In this document: positions 28,031 to 38,573 of the stretch, piece by piece | Numbering within the stretch: position 1 is the stretch's first letter | Layout of the letters: the number at the start of each line of letters is the position of its first letter | NCBI RefSeq assembly: GCF_013128195.2 | Contig: NZ_CP053452.2 | Location: forward strand, 9,768,703 to 9,832,702 | Direction of reading: 5' to 3' | Origin: Frigoriglobus tundricola | GTDB lineage: Bacteria; Planctomycetota; Planctomycetia; Gemmatales; Gemmataceae | Length of the DNA: 64,000 nucleotides | Translations under genes and position numbers: made by a program | Notes under the pieces: generated by a model | Database searches by the model: none | What the model was told of the DNA's origin: nothing | The model's input: only the letters and a program-made list of their open reading frames with translations

Positions 28031-30468
28031 TCACCGCGCCAGGTCCCGGTTCTCTAGCAGCACGTCGCCCGGCCAGGGCTCGACGACGCGGAACCCGGGG
28101 AGCAAGCGCACCAGCTCGTGCAGCGGCACCTGACCCTCGTACAGCTCGTCGTCGGGGTACTCGGTGTAGAGGTACCGCGTCCGCTCCAGAGTCCGGCGGC
28201 CCCCGCGGACCATCTGCCCCTCGGCGCCCTGGAGGTCCGCCCAGATGAAGTCGATGACGCCGGGCCCTGGCGGCTGGTGAAGGTGTCGAGCGCGACCAGT
28301 TCGACGGCCACGGGGGCGCCGAACGACACCGCGTGGCGCGTCAGGTGGTTCCTCGGCCTCTTGATGGACGACGAGTAGGTCCATTCCTGGCCGCCCGGCC
28401 CGTGCCGGCTCGGGAACAGCGGGCCGGTCCCGTCGCGGTCGGCGCTCGCGGCGCGGCGGACGGTCACGTTCGGGGCGGGCGCCGGGTGGTTGCGGGGGTC
28501 GGGCTCGAACGCGTGGACGGTGACGTTCGGGAGCCGCGCCAACCACTCCGTGTCCGTGCCCCGGTGGGTCCCGAGTTCGAGGACGGTTTTGGGCGCGGGC
28601 GTGCCGAGGGCGCGCTCCACCCAGTCCCGGATCCCCGGCGGGGCGGGGGCGATCGGCCGCTTGCGGCGCTCGATGTCCTGCCGCACGCGGTCGGCCACGC
28701 GCTGGGTGGCGCCGGCGGCCCCCTCACCGGCGCACCGCACGAACTCGGTCCCGCACCGGTGCCAGTCGTCCGGGGACCAGGCGAGCGGGTGGGTCCGGTG
28801 GAAGGCCGCCGGGTACTCGATCGCATGGACCGCCCGCCCGCGGGCCGCGAACGTGACGGGGAGCCAGTAGTCCCAGAACGGTCGCCCCAAGCTCAGGAGC
28901 GCCCGCGGGAACCCGGCGGCGTCACGGCCGTGGAACAGGAAGGCATCAAGGCCGAACGGTTCGCGCTCCGCGGTCCCGGTGCCGTCGAGGTTGTACCGAA
29001 CGAAGTAGCAGAGCCCGCCGTCGGCCAGCCAGCGCTCGCGTTTCACCTCCCATTCGCTCATCCGCAGCTCAATGTCGGCGTTGAGCAGGAGGACCGGCGC
29101 GTCCCGTTCGGCCGCCCAGTCGAGCATCGCGTGGACGGGAACGAGGCGCTTGCCGAAGACCGATTCGGTGGTGCCGGCCACCGCAACGAACTCGACGTCG
29201 TAGTGCTCGGCCAGGCCGGCGACCTCGTCCGGGTTGTTGAACGCGCGCACGTGGAGCCCGGCCCGCTGCCACGACCGGATACACTCGCGGGTGCGCGGGA
29301 CGCGCTCCCGCCCCGGCGGGAGGGACGTGAGGGCGAAGATCGGCTCCCGGTTCGCGCCCGCCTCCCGCACCGGAGCGGCCGGTACGCCGGGGGCTCCGCC
29401 CTCTTTCGTCAGTTCGCCGGCGACCAGCATCACCTGGGTCGGGAGGACGACCCGCGCGCCCGCCGCCCCGGTCAGCGACCACACGTCGAACCCGGTCCCG
29501 CGTTCGGTGCGGACCGACGGCAGCGCCTCGCGGACCCCCGCCGCGCCCAGCCAGTCCGTCGCGGCCCGGGCCCCGGCCCAGTCGTCGCCGACCAGCACGT
29601 ACACCTTGCCCGCGGTCCGGAACGTGACCTCGACGGGGGACACGGCGTACGCCACGACTTGTGTGAACGGGAGCCCGCGGAGCGGGTCCGGGACCGTCGT
29701 GAACGGGCGCGGGTCGTTGACGTGCGACGAGGCGCCGGGCTCCAGCCGGGCGACGGTGTAGCCCATCGTCTCGCGGAACGCGACGGCCGCGCACGCCCCG
29801 TCCGGGGCCGCGGGGCCGGCACTCGGGGCGGGCGTTTCGAGTTCGGCCGGTGGCAGAAATTTGAGCGGCCCGGCGAGCGCCCCGGCGCCGTAGCGGCGGA
29901 CCTGGCTCGTGTGGAGGTGGAGCGCCCGGACCGACCGGCTGGGGTTCGCGACGGCGAGGCCGGCGCGATCGGCCTCCCAAGCCAGGCGGTTGTCGCAGCC
30001 CGGAACGCCCAGGTGGAAGTCGCATGAGAAGTCCCGGACCGGGGCCACGAAGATCCAGGCGTCCTGGCTGTCCCCGCGGTCCGAAAAGGTGGCGGACCCG
30101 TCGGGGCGCACGTCCCAGCGGGTGAGGCAGAGCAGCCGGCCGGCGAGATCAACGGCGTCGAGCCGGGCCAGGGTGTCGTCGAAGTAGATGTCCGCGTTGG
30201 CGATCACCACGCGGCGCCCCGCCAGCCGCCGGCCGGCGTAAGCGAACAGGTCCCGGTAGGTCACCCGGCGACCGTGCGCGACCACCCGGACCTTGGCCGC
30301 TCTGAGTTCCGGGTAAGTACCCGCAACGTCGCGCTCGAGCGCCTCCTCGGCGAAGACGTGGACCTCTTCGAGGCGATCGTTCGCGACGTTGCACCGGAGG
30401 CACGTCGACAACTCGTCGTGCCGACCGGGATCGGGATCTTCGTAGAAGCCGACCAGCAGGATCATCAT
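28031..30468 (-). CDS. glycosyltransferase-like protein fused to FkbM methyltransferase, frameshifted near C-terminus
   Basis: ATG 30468 opens an ~812-residue protein. The first ~230 residues contain VVIANADIYFDDTLARLD, and a later domain contains LLLNADIELRMSEW. Both look like nucleotide-sugar (NAD-I) motifs of GT-A folds, so two glycosyltransferase-like domains are inferred. The C-terminal third is an FkbM-type methyltransferase (TVLELGTHRGTDTEWLA). Near 28260 the signal jumps by one base to the frame that ends at 28031 with VIDFIWADLQGAEGQMVRGG, the conserved FkbM C-terminal block. It probably modifies sugars of the same product as its neighbours. The frame break may be a sequencing error. 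Confidence 0.7.
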
Positions 30469-30850
30469 CGTTCCTCGCGTGACCTGCAGCGGGCCGCAAC
30501 CCGGCAGGGTCATTTCGGCGGGTCGGCGCCGGGCCCGCTCAAGAGCGGCAACGCCGGATCGTCGGTTCGGTCCCGAGTCCGGCGGCGGTTGCGATCGGTG
30601 CAGGCGTCGGTGATTCACCCCAACCGGGCCGCGGCGGTGCGTCGGAGCGGCCGGCTCGGAACCGGCGGTATCGCACCGGGAGCCCGGTCCGGCCGCACAG
30701 GCGTCGCCGCGGGCAGTCCCTGCGGGTCGTGGGAGGGCGCCCACACACGGAGTGAACTCACCGGGGCGTATATCACGGAGCGAACCGGTTCGCGTTTCCC
30801 AATTCGCAGCGGTGGGGGGCGGACGGTGGCGCCCCCCACCGCCCGTTCGA
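30469..30850. other. intergenic region with hairpin
   Basis: 382 bp between the tail-collar gene stop and the next minus-strand start. It contains the 13-bp perfect stem described separately. No gene is recognised; the promoter of the FkbM fusion gene is expected here. Confidence 0.4.
30809..30842 (-). terminator. perfect GC-rich hairpin after tail-collar gene
   Basis: A 13-bp perfect inverted repeat (30809-30821 and 30830-30842) with an 8-base loop starts 9 bases beyond the stop of the minus-strand tail-collar gene. Position and stability fit a transcription terminator, although no U-tract follows. Confidence 0.55.
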
Positions 30851-32485
30851 TTACGTTTTCACGCACATCAGCACGACGGCAGAGGGTTGTAAATTGTTGT
30901 GTGGGACGCCGCCGCCAGTGGCAGAAGTCGGAGTGGCGTAGTCGTAAACGGATTGATTCATCTGGCAGCCGCTCCAGCTCGCAAACGCCTGGTCGTCGTG
31001 CCCGTTGGGGCTGCCGTGGGAGTGGCTCGGCATCTCGGCCGTCGTCAGAGTGTGCGTCTCCTCGCCGCCCGTGTTGCCCACCGCGCTGCCGAGTGTGCCG
31101 GTCCCGGTGCCGCCGCTGCCGACGGCCACCCGCCGCTGGAAGTTCGGCACGTTGAACGTGGTCGCGCCGTCGCCCGCGCCCCACGTCGTGCCGATCACCG
31201 AGAACAGGGACGCGTACGTGGTGCGGCTGACGGCGGACCCGTCGCACCCGAGCCACCCGGACGGCGCGGACGTGCCGGCGAACGCCATCAGTGCCCCGGT
31301 CGGCACCCCGGCCGCGGTCGCGGACAGGGTCGTCCCGCTCATCGCCAGCCCGGAGCCGAGCCCGATCTCCTGGACGCTCCCCGCGCCCGAGGCCGAACCG
31401 CGGCCGAGCAGGACCGAGGCCGCACTCGTCGCCTGCATCTTCGTGTAGGTCACGGCCCCGGTGCCGATCGTCGCCGCGAACGAGCCGGTGCCACTGCCGG
31501 TGACGTCGCCGGTGAGCGTGATCGTCTGGTCGCCGGTGTTCGTGCCGCTGATGCTCGCGTTGCCGGTGAGCGTCAGCGTACGGCTCGCGTCCCCGGTCGT
31601 GACTGTGAGCGTGCGGTTGGCCGTCAGCGTGGAGCCGATCACGAGCCCGACCGTGTACGCAGCGGACACGTCCCGGATCTCGATGCCGCTGCTGTTCGGG
31701 AAGATCTGGGCCGTGCTCCAGGTGTTGGCCGCGTTCAAGAGGGGAACGGTCGCCCCGCTCGTCCCGATGTTCTGTACCGCCGCGGTGCCGAGCCCGAGGT
31801 TGGCCTGGGCGCCCGCCGCCGTCGTCGCCCCGGTCCCCCCGCTGGCGACCGCAAGGGTGCCGCCGAGGGTGATCGTGCCGCTCGACGTGATCGGCCCGCC
31901 GCTCGTGGTAAGGCCCGTCGTGCCGCCGGACACGCCCACCGACGTGACCCCGCCCCCGGCCCCGGTCGCGCTCAGGGTGGTGCCCGACATCGACAGGCCG
32001 CTGCCGAGCGAGATCTCTTGCGGCGGCCCCGCGCCCGCCGACCCGGTGCCCAGGAGCAGTGCCGCGGTCGACATGTTCTGGATCTTCGCGTAAGTGACTC
32101 CGCCGTTCGGCAGGTCGGCCGACACCAGCGCCCGGAACGCCGGCACCGCGGGGCTTCCCGAAGCCGGGCCGGCTTGTACGGTGTTGGCCGTTTGGGTCGC
32201 GATCAGCGGGGTCAGCGCGTTCATCACCGCGGCGGTGAGTACCTGGGTCACGGTCGCCCCGCTGCTGTGTGCCGCGGCGGTGGTGCCTTCGATGGCCCGC
32301 GTCACCGTCCACGTCGTCCCGCTGACGGCGGTCACCATCATCAGCTCGTTGTCGATGCGGATGCGGAACGGGGGCGACGGAAAGGAACCTGAACTCAACA
32401 CATTGAGCGTCGTGGTCGTGAGCTGGTTGTCGATCGCGGCTGTGAGCTGCGTCACGCCGTTGTTTACGAGCTGCTCGGTCGCCAT
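30851..32485 (-). CDS. phage tail-collar-domain fibre-like protein
   Basis: A 544-residue protein from ATG 32485, with a GAGG ribosome binding site just upstream. The first ~430 residues are Gly/Ser/Thr-rich repeated beta segments (for example ISLGSGLSMSGTTLSAT and IGLGSGLAMSGTTLSAT, which are near duplicates), typical of trimeric fibre shafts. The C-terminus is a tail-collar domain: VPTGALMAFAGTSAPSGWLG, CDGSAVSRTTYASLF, and a final THTLTTAEMPSHSHG...VPHNNLQPSAVVLMCVK. It has no signal peptide. No other phage genes surround it, so it is probably not a prophage; such proteins also occur as bacterial surface fibres. It is embedded in the glycosyltransferase cluster. Confidence 0.85.
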   Translation of the reverse strand: MATEQLVNNGVTQLTAAIDNQLTTTTLNVLSSGSFPSPPFRIRIDNELMMVTAVSGTTWTVTRAIEGTTAAAHSSGATVTQVLTAAVMNALTPLIATQTANTVQAGPASGSPAVPAFRALVSADLPNGGVTYAKIQNMSTAALLLGTGSAGAGPPQEISLGSGLSMSGTTLSATGAGGGVTSVGVSGGTTGLTTSGGPITSSGTITLGGTLAVASGGTGATTAAGAQANLGLGTAAVQNIGTSGATVPLLNAANTWSTAQIFPNSSGIEIRDVSAAYTVGLVIGSTLTANRTLTVTTGDASRTLTLTGNASISGTNTGDQTITLTGDVTGSGTGSFAATIGTGAVTYTKMQATSAASVLLGRGSASGAGSVQEIGLGSGLAMSGTTLSATAAGVPTGALMAFAGTSAPSGWLGCDGSAVSRTTYASLFSVIGTTWGAGDGATTFNVPNFQRRVAVGSGGTGTGTLGSAVGNTGGEETHTLTTAEMPSHSHGSPNGHDDQAFASWSGCQMNQSVYDYATPTSATGGGVPHNNLQPSAVVLMCVKT

Positions 32486-32637
32486 CGTTTAACCTCACGC
32501 GAGCTTCGGCCCCGGGATCCCAAACAGTGTTTATCGAAGATGGTCCGCCGATCACCTGGTTTCGCTACGGTGAACGCGCCCCGACACCGGGCATCGGTCA
32601 CGATCAACGCCCGGAACCGGCCCGATCGCGCGAACAT

Positions 32638-35600
32638 TCAGGAGCCCGTGCCCGGGTGCGGCCGGGCGCCGAAGTGGCGCTCGTAGGCGGGCCAGCGGTC
32701 CAGATCGGCCTCGTGGTTCAGGTCCCACATGATCTGCGCGTCGGCGTCCCCGAGGTCCGCCACCCGCTCGCCCCGGGCCAGTACCTGTTCCATCAGGTGC
32801 CCGGGCCGGTGCTCAAAGGCCAGACAGTCCTCGCGCGAGAGCGCCGCGGCCGCGGGGAACCGGAGCGCGGCGGCCGTGGCCCGGCGGATCAGGAACCCGA
32901 CCGTCCGGCAGTGCCGCTCGGACTCCCGGCCGCTCCAGTTCCCCGGCCAGTACCCGTACCGGCCCGCCACGAGCCCGACCCGCGGGTCCGCCGCTCGGGC
33001 CAGGAACTGCAGCAGAAAGTCCGGGCGGACCGGCACGAAATCGTCGGTGCACCAGAGCAGGTACTCCCAGTCGGGCAGCGCCGCGGCGAGCCGGCCCGTC
33101 ACCACGTCCCGGAACGCACCGATGTCGTACCCCACGTTCGCGCGCGGTACGTACGCGTCCGGCCGCCCGGCCGTAATGGCCCGGGTCGCCGCCGGGTCGG
33201 CCCGGTCCCGGTTGTGGATCACGGCCAGGCGGGCCGCCCCGCGCTCCGACCGGTGCCACGCGGCGAGCCACCGCTCGACGTTGGGCACCCGGTCGTACAC
33301 GACCAGCCCGACGAGTGTTCGGGCCAGCACCGCGTCGGGCACCTCCGGCGCCGGGCCGCCCGCGCCGGCCCCGGCCCGGTGGGCGCGGGCGTGTGCGACC
33401 ACCGCCTCGTACCGCTGCCGGGTCGCCGGATCGCCGACCCACGCCCGGGCGTACCACGCGTGCAACAGCAGCGGCCCGTTCGGGCCGCGGACCAGCGTGG
33501 TCACCCCGTCCCGCCACGTCTCCGCCTCCAGCGACAGGATCCGCTCGCCCGCGTCCCGCAGCGCGAAGAACGCCCCGTAGTACGGCTCGAAGTCGTCGTA
33601 CGCGTGGGGGCCGCGGACGAACGGGGCGACCGCCCGCTCGTACTCCGTCCGGTGCCGCAGCCTCAGCACCCGGTCCCAGTCCGCCCACGCCGGCCGGCAC
33701 CGCCGCAGGTCGAACACGTTGAAGAACGCGTTGCACGCCGCCGGGTTGTGGACCCGGATCGGCACCGCCCCGCCGTCCGGCACCCCGCACGCCGCGTACC
33801 CCTCGGCCTCCATCCGCCGCACCAGGGCCAGTAGCCCCCGCGGGTCCAGGACGAAGGCGTCCTCGTCCAGGTTGATGACCCAGTCCGCGTCCAGGGCGGC
33901 GAGCCGGCGGAAGTACTCGGCGGGGCCGGCGTCGGTCACCCGCACCCGGTGCGACGGCTCGGGCCCGTCGAAGGTCAGGAACTCGCCCGAGAGCCGGTAC
34001 AACTCGGCGCTCAGGGACCGCGTGGCGACGACCACCCGCCACCGGGCCGGGGCCGCCGGCACGCGCGGCGGCGGATCGGCCGCGGGTCCCGCGACCGGGA
34101 CCAGGTGGCCGCCGTTGCGGACCTCCTCGCCCCGGGTCCGCATCCGCTCGAAGTACTCCCGGTTCCCGTTGTCCGCGCCCGAGTCGGGGGCCGCCGGGTG
34201 CCACTGGTGGAGCAGCAGGGCGTCGCGCCAGGGCACCTCGATCACGGGCAGGGCGAGTTCGGCCCGCGCGCAGGTCGTGGTCCTCGTACCCCCACCCGCG
34301 GAACCCGCGGTCGAACCCGCCGACCCGGCGGAACCAGTCGATCGGGCACGCGAACAGCCCCTGCCCGGCGCTCGGCTGGCTCTTGCCGAGGCGGTCGAAC
34401 AGGCCCCGGAACGCGCCCGCGTCCGCGAACGCGGCGGGACACGGCACGTCGCGGGGGACGGTCAGGTACTGGAACTGGCAGAACGCCCCGGCCCCGCGCC
34501 GGGCCGCGACCGCGAGCGCCTCCGGGCCGAGCAGGATGTCGGTGTCGCTCTTGAAGACGACCCGGACCGCCGGATCGAGGGCCGCGACCGCCCGGTTGTA
34601 CGCGTCGGCCAGGTGCCAGCGAGGCTCGGGCGGCTCGACCCGGACGAGCCGCCACCCGTACCGCTCGCCGAGGGCGCGGTAGGCCGCCGCGTGGTCCGGC
34701 GCGCTGCCGTAGTCGAGCAGCACCCGGTCGGCGGGCGCGACGGTCTGCCACCGGTACGTCTGGAGCGTCCGCTCCAGTTCGTCGGCGGCCCGGTCGCGGA
34801 CCGCCAGCACGCACCCGACCGGCTCAGAACCGGCAACCGGTTCGAGCACCGCAGCCGGCGCGGCCGCAACAACCGGCTCGGCCACGACCAGCGGCTCGAC
34901 GACAGCGTCCGGTGCGATTCCCGTGTCCGGGGCGCCTGGGGGCACTGAGGGCCGGCCGGCCCCCGGGTCGCCGAACAAGGGGCGGTAGTGCCGCTCGACG
35001 AGCGCGGGCCAGGCGTAGTGCTCCTCGAACCGGACCCGGCCGGCGGCGCGCCCAGCCGCGCCCGCAGCGTCGGGTCGTCCAGGAGGGCGGCAATCTTCGC
35101 GCCCAGGTCCGCCGGGTCGTTCGGGGCGCACAACAGGCCCGTGGCCCCGTCAGTCACCGTGAACGGGAGCCCGCCGATGCGGCTGGCCACGACCGGCTTG
35201 CCCGCCGCCATCGCCTCGACGGCCGTGCGGCCCAGTGCCTCCTGGGCGACCGTCGGTACGACCACCAGATCGGCTCCGGTCATCTGGCCCGGCAGGTCGG
35301 CCTGCGACTGCCAGCCCGCGTACCGGGCCCACGGCTCCACGGGCCGGTCCTCCGGTGCGGCGTCGGTCACCACTACCTCGAAGTCCCGGCGCACCGCCCA
35401 CAGCCGGGCGCACGCGATCCGGAGCACGTGGAACCCTTTCATCCACTCGTGCGTCAGTCCGGCGAACAGGACCCGCAGGCGCCCGGGGGTGGGGGGGGCG
35501 CGCCGCTCGGCCGGGAACGGCCACGGGAACCGGTCCGGGGCCATCCCGGCCGTGACCACCCGCACGTCCCGCGCGTGCGGCTCGACCATAGCCGCGGTGA

Positions 35601-36196
35601 GCGGGTTGACCGCCAGCACCGCCGCCGCCCCCGCGAACGCGCGGACCAGGGCGTCGCGGTACTGCGGCGTGCCGACGCCCGCCAGCGCCCGTTCGGCCCG
35701 GTGCAGGTCGCCGGACGTGTGGTCCAGGTCCCGGACGCACCGGGCACTCGTCGGGGGTCGCGAGCTGGTGCCGGGTGCACTGGCGCGGCCGCCCGTCGGC
35801 GCCCGGGAGCAGCCGCACGTTGTTGAGCGGGCACAGGCACTCCAGCGCCTGGAGCCGCAGGACGAAGGGCCGGCCCCCGGCCGCGGCGGCCAGGACCGGT
35901 TTCATGTTCCACGAGTCCGTCAGCACCACCCAGTCCGGGTCGAACGCGTCGATCGCGGACCGGAACCGCGCCACGATTTGGTCCGCGGTCCACTCGGCCT
36001 CGGTGAACGGAACGGGCTCGGCCGGGTGCGGGGTGGGCGCGGTGACGCCCCCGATGCCCCACGGGTCGAACCGCGCGTAGAGGTGCTTGACGGCGTACCC
36101 GGCCGCGGCCAGGAACCGGGTCAGCTCGGCCGTGTGGACGTTCCCGCCCCCGGTCGTCGGCCAGTTGAACAGGAAGCTGATCACCGCCACCCGCAC
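32638..36196 (-). CDS. multidomain glycosyltransferase (GT4, galactosyltransferase-like GT2 and further GT-A domains), frameshifted
   Basis: GTG 36196 starts a GT4-type N-terminus (GGGNVHTAELTRFLAAAGY). A shift near 35750 leads to the second GT4 half (LFAGLTHEWMKGFHVLRIA, EAMAAGKPVVASRIGG). Another near 35050 leads into a GT2/galactosyltransferase-like domain (VFKSDTDILLGPE; GGFDRGFRGWGYEDHDLRA). A third near 34255 leads to an open frame ending at 32638, which holds two more GT-A-like domains (DADWVINLDEDAFVLDP; YLLWCTDDFVPVRPD). Without the breaks it would be ~1180 residues. The frame is also open upstream of GTG 36196, so it may be one protein with the gene at 36197-38354. The predicted role is addition of several sugars to a surface glycan. 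Confidence 0.7.
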
Positions 36197-38354
36197 GGCC
36201 GACCCGGGCGCGGCCCCGGGCCCCGGAACCGGATCGGTCGGCCCCGCGTGGTCGCCGCCCAGCGCGCCGAGGTTCGTCCGGGCCGGGGCACAGTCCGGAT
36301 CGAGCCGGAGGGCGGCGCGGAGGCCCGCCGCCGCCCGGTCGAGATCGCCCGCGACCGCCGCCAGAACGGCCAGGTCGTTCTTGACGAGCGCCCCGAACGC
36401 CGCCCCCGCGCGTCGGCGTCCAGCGCGCGGCGAGCCGTTCGGCCGCGCCGGCGTGGTCCCCCCGCGCCGCCAGCGCGCGGGCCTCGCGGTACCGGCGCGC
36501 GACCCCGCCGAAGGTGTCGGGCGGGTCCGCGCGGAACGCGGCCCCGATGTCCCACGCGGGCGGGAACGTGCCGTCGAACCGGTCGCACCGGGCGTAGTTC
36601 TTCACCGCCGCGACGAACAGGTCCTTCGGCTCCCGGACCGGGAACGGCACGCCCGTGCGCCCGCCCGTCCCGACCCAGTGGGTGCCGTAGTGGGCGGCCG
36701 ACGCGGACACGTCGTAGAACGCCGGGTCGGTGACGAGCACCTTGAAGTGCCGCAGGGTCGGGTGGAACGGGGCCGGGGCGGTCAGCCCGTTCGGGCGCAC
36801 GTTCCCGTGGGTCACCCGGTCCCACGCCACCCCCGGCCCGGCCCGGTACAACCGGTCCTCGCACCAGGGGAACCCGTCGCCCTTGTAGCTCCAGTGGAAG
36901 TGCGCGAACCGCTCGGGGACCGGCAGGTGCCGGAGCCACGGCCAGTCGGGCCACTCGTCCGGGTGCGGGTAGAAGTGCGGGCTGAACCACGACACCTGAT
37001 CGAACCCGCCCCGCACGGCCTCGGCCGCGACTTTCCGCGGATCGTGGTAGCAGAACTCGTCGGCGTGGCAGCACATCACCCAGTGGCCGGTGCCGAACCG
37101 GGCGACGATCTGGTCGTGGACGACCGCCCGCAGGCCGTGGTCGGTCTTGTGCGGGATGTCGAAGTCGCGCTCGTGCAGGTAGATAAGCGTGTCGCCGAAC
37201 GCGGCCGCGGCCCGGGCCGTCTCGTCCCCCGCCGACCCGTCCAGGCACACCACCGCGTCGTAGAACCGGAGCTGGTCGCGGCACCAGTCGGCGAAGACCG
37301 GGTGGTCGTCCTTTGTGATCAGAAGGCCGTACAGGCGCAGCTCGGGACCCGGAGCGGCCGGAACCACCGGCCGCGGGTCCGGCGCGGGGGCGCGCGGGCG
37401 GCGCGCGGGCGCCGGGACCGTGACCGCCTCGGGCCGGGCCGCGAGCGCCGCTTCAACGGCCGATCGGAACCGGCGGGCGACCCGCTCGGGGGCCAGATCG
37501 CGGCCGAGCCGTTCGCCCAGGTGCCGCGTCTCCTTCCAGTACCGTTCGGACAGCCACCGGTTCACGTCGAGCGGGGACGGGACCTGGAGGCCGAGCCCGG
37601 CCAGGTGCTCGACCGGGCTGGTGCCCGGGTTCATTGCCAGGGGCAGCCCGGAGCCCACGAAGTCCAGCGCCTTGGCCGGGGGCTTGTGGCGCGCGCGGAA
37701 GTCGTCCCCCTTGACGTCGAGCGCGGCCCGGGCCCGTTCGACGAACGCCCGGTGCCGCTCCGGGCTCCACTCGTGGACCCGCACCTCGCGGTCGGGCGGG
37801 AACCCGAGCGCGGCCGGTTCCGGGACGTGCCCCGGGGCCTCAGGGTTGGTCAGCACGTCGAGCGGGGCCGGGAGCGGGTGGGCGTTCACCCACGCGACCA
37901 GGGCCGGCAGGTTGGACCGCACCCCGACCCAGAGGACCGGGCCGGTCGGCCGGAACGTCTTGCGGACCGGGGCCGCGAACTTGAGCGGGTGATCGACGTA
38001 GGCGGCGGGCGCGAACGGGGCGAAGTACGGCTGCAACCGGCGGCAGTGGACCAGAACCCGGGCGCACCGCCGCAGCCAGTCCGCGTCCGCGTCGATCTCG
38101 GCCGCGGCGCCGTAGTAGTCGATCGGGCAGTAGATCACGGCCGCACGCGCGGCGACCGCGTCCACCCAGGCCGGCGGCGGGGCGTGCTTGACCACCAGCA
38201 CGACGTCCGCGTCCGGCACTTCGCCGGGCGCGAACGTGGTCGCCCGAAACGGGCCGCCGAGGTGTTCGACCAGGAACGTGCCGACCCAGTCCCACGAGCC
38301 CCAGCCCGGCATGACCGGACCAACGGCAACGGAACAGTGGGCGACGGAGCGCAT
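36197..38354 (-). CDS. two-domain glycosyltransferase-like protein with TPR-like end, frameshifted
   Basis: ATG 38354 begins a frame that is protein-like down to about 36430. The first ~300 residues resemble a glycosyltransferase N- and C-lobe pair (VVLVVKHAPPPAWVDAVAAR; LPLAMNPGTSPVEHLAGLGL). From about residue 345 there is a GT2-like domain with TKDDHPVFADWCRDQL, VVCLDGSAGDETA and WVMCCHADEFCYH, the last being a plausible metal/nucleotide site. Near 36425 the signal shifts frame and continues as a TPR-like helix pair (VAGDLDRAAAGLRAALRLDP). It then runs without a stop into the GTG at 36196 of the next gene. It may therefore be the N-terminal half of a single megaprotein. Substrates unknown. 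Confidence 0.65.
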
Positions 38355-38573
38355 GGCGCGTCGAGTGGGTTAGGGTTCAAATGGACCGGTCAAACGAGAT
38401 GCGTGGTATCCTGATCGAACTTCCGCTCCAATGCAATGGCCTACCGGAAAAAATTTTGATTTGCCGGAGTTGGCGTGGCGGGTATCAGCGGCGCCTCGCT
38501 CAACCGCAATTGCGGGTAGCCCCATCGATCGAAACCCGCACCGTTCGGATCGCCCGTTCTGCCCGAGACCTAT

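Noticed and set aside
30899..32392. 497-residue plus-strand frame opposite the tail-collar gene
   Set aside because: Arg/Ala-rich antisense shadow. The minus-strand frame has a recognisable tail-collar domain and a ribosome binding site.
30851..32485. Prophage
   Set aside because: Only a single tail-collar gene is present; no integrase, capsid, terminase, sheath or lysis genes are nearby.
35454..38354. 966-residue minus-strand frame taken as one protein
   Set aside because: The last ~320 residues are a Gly/Arg/Pro shadow. The real coding signal leaves this frame near 36425.
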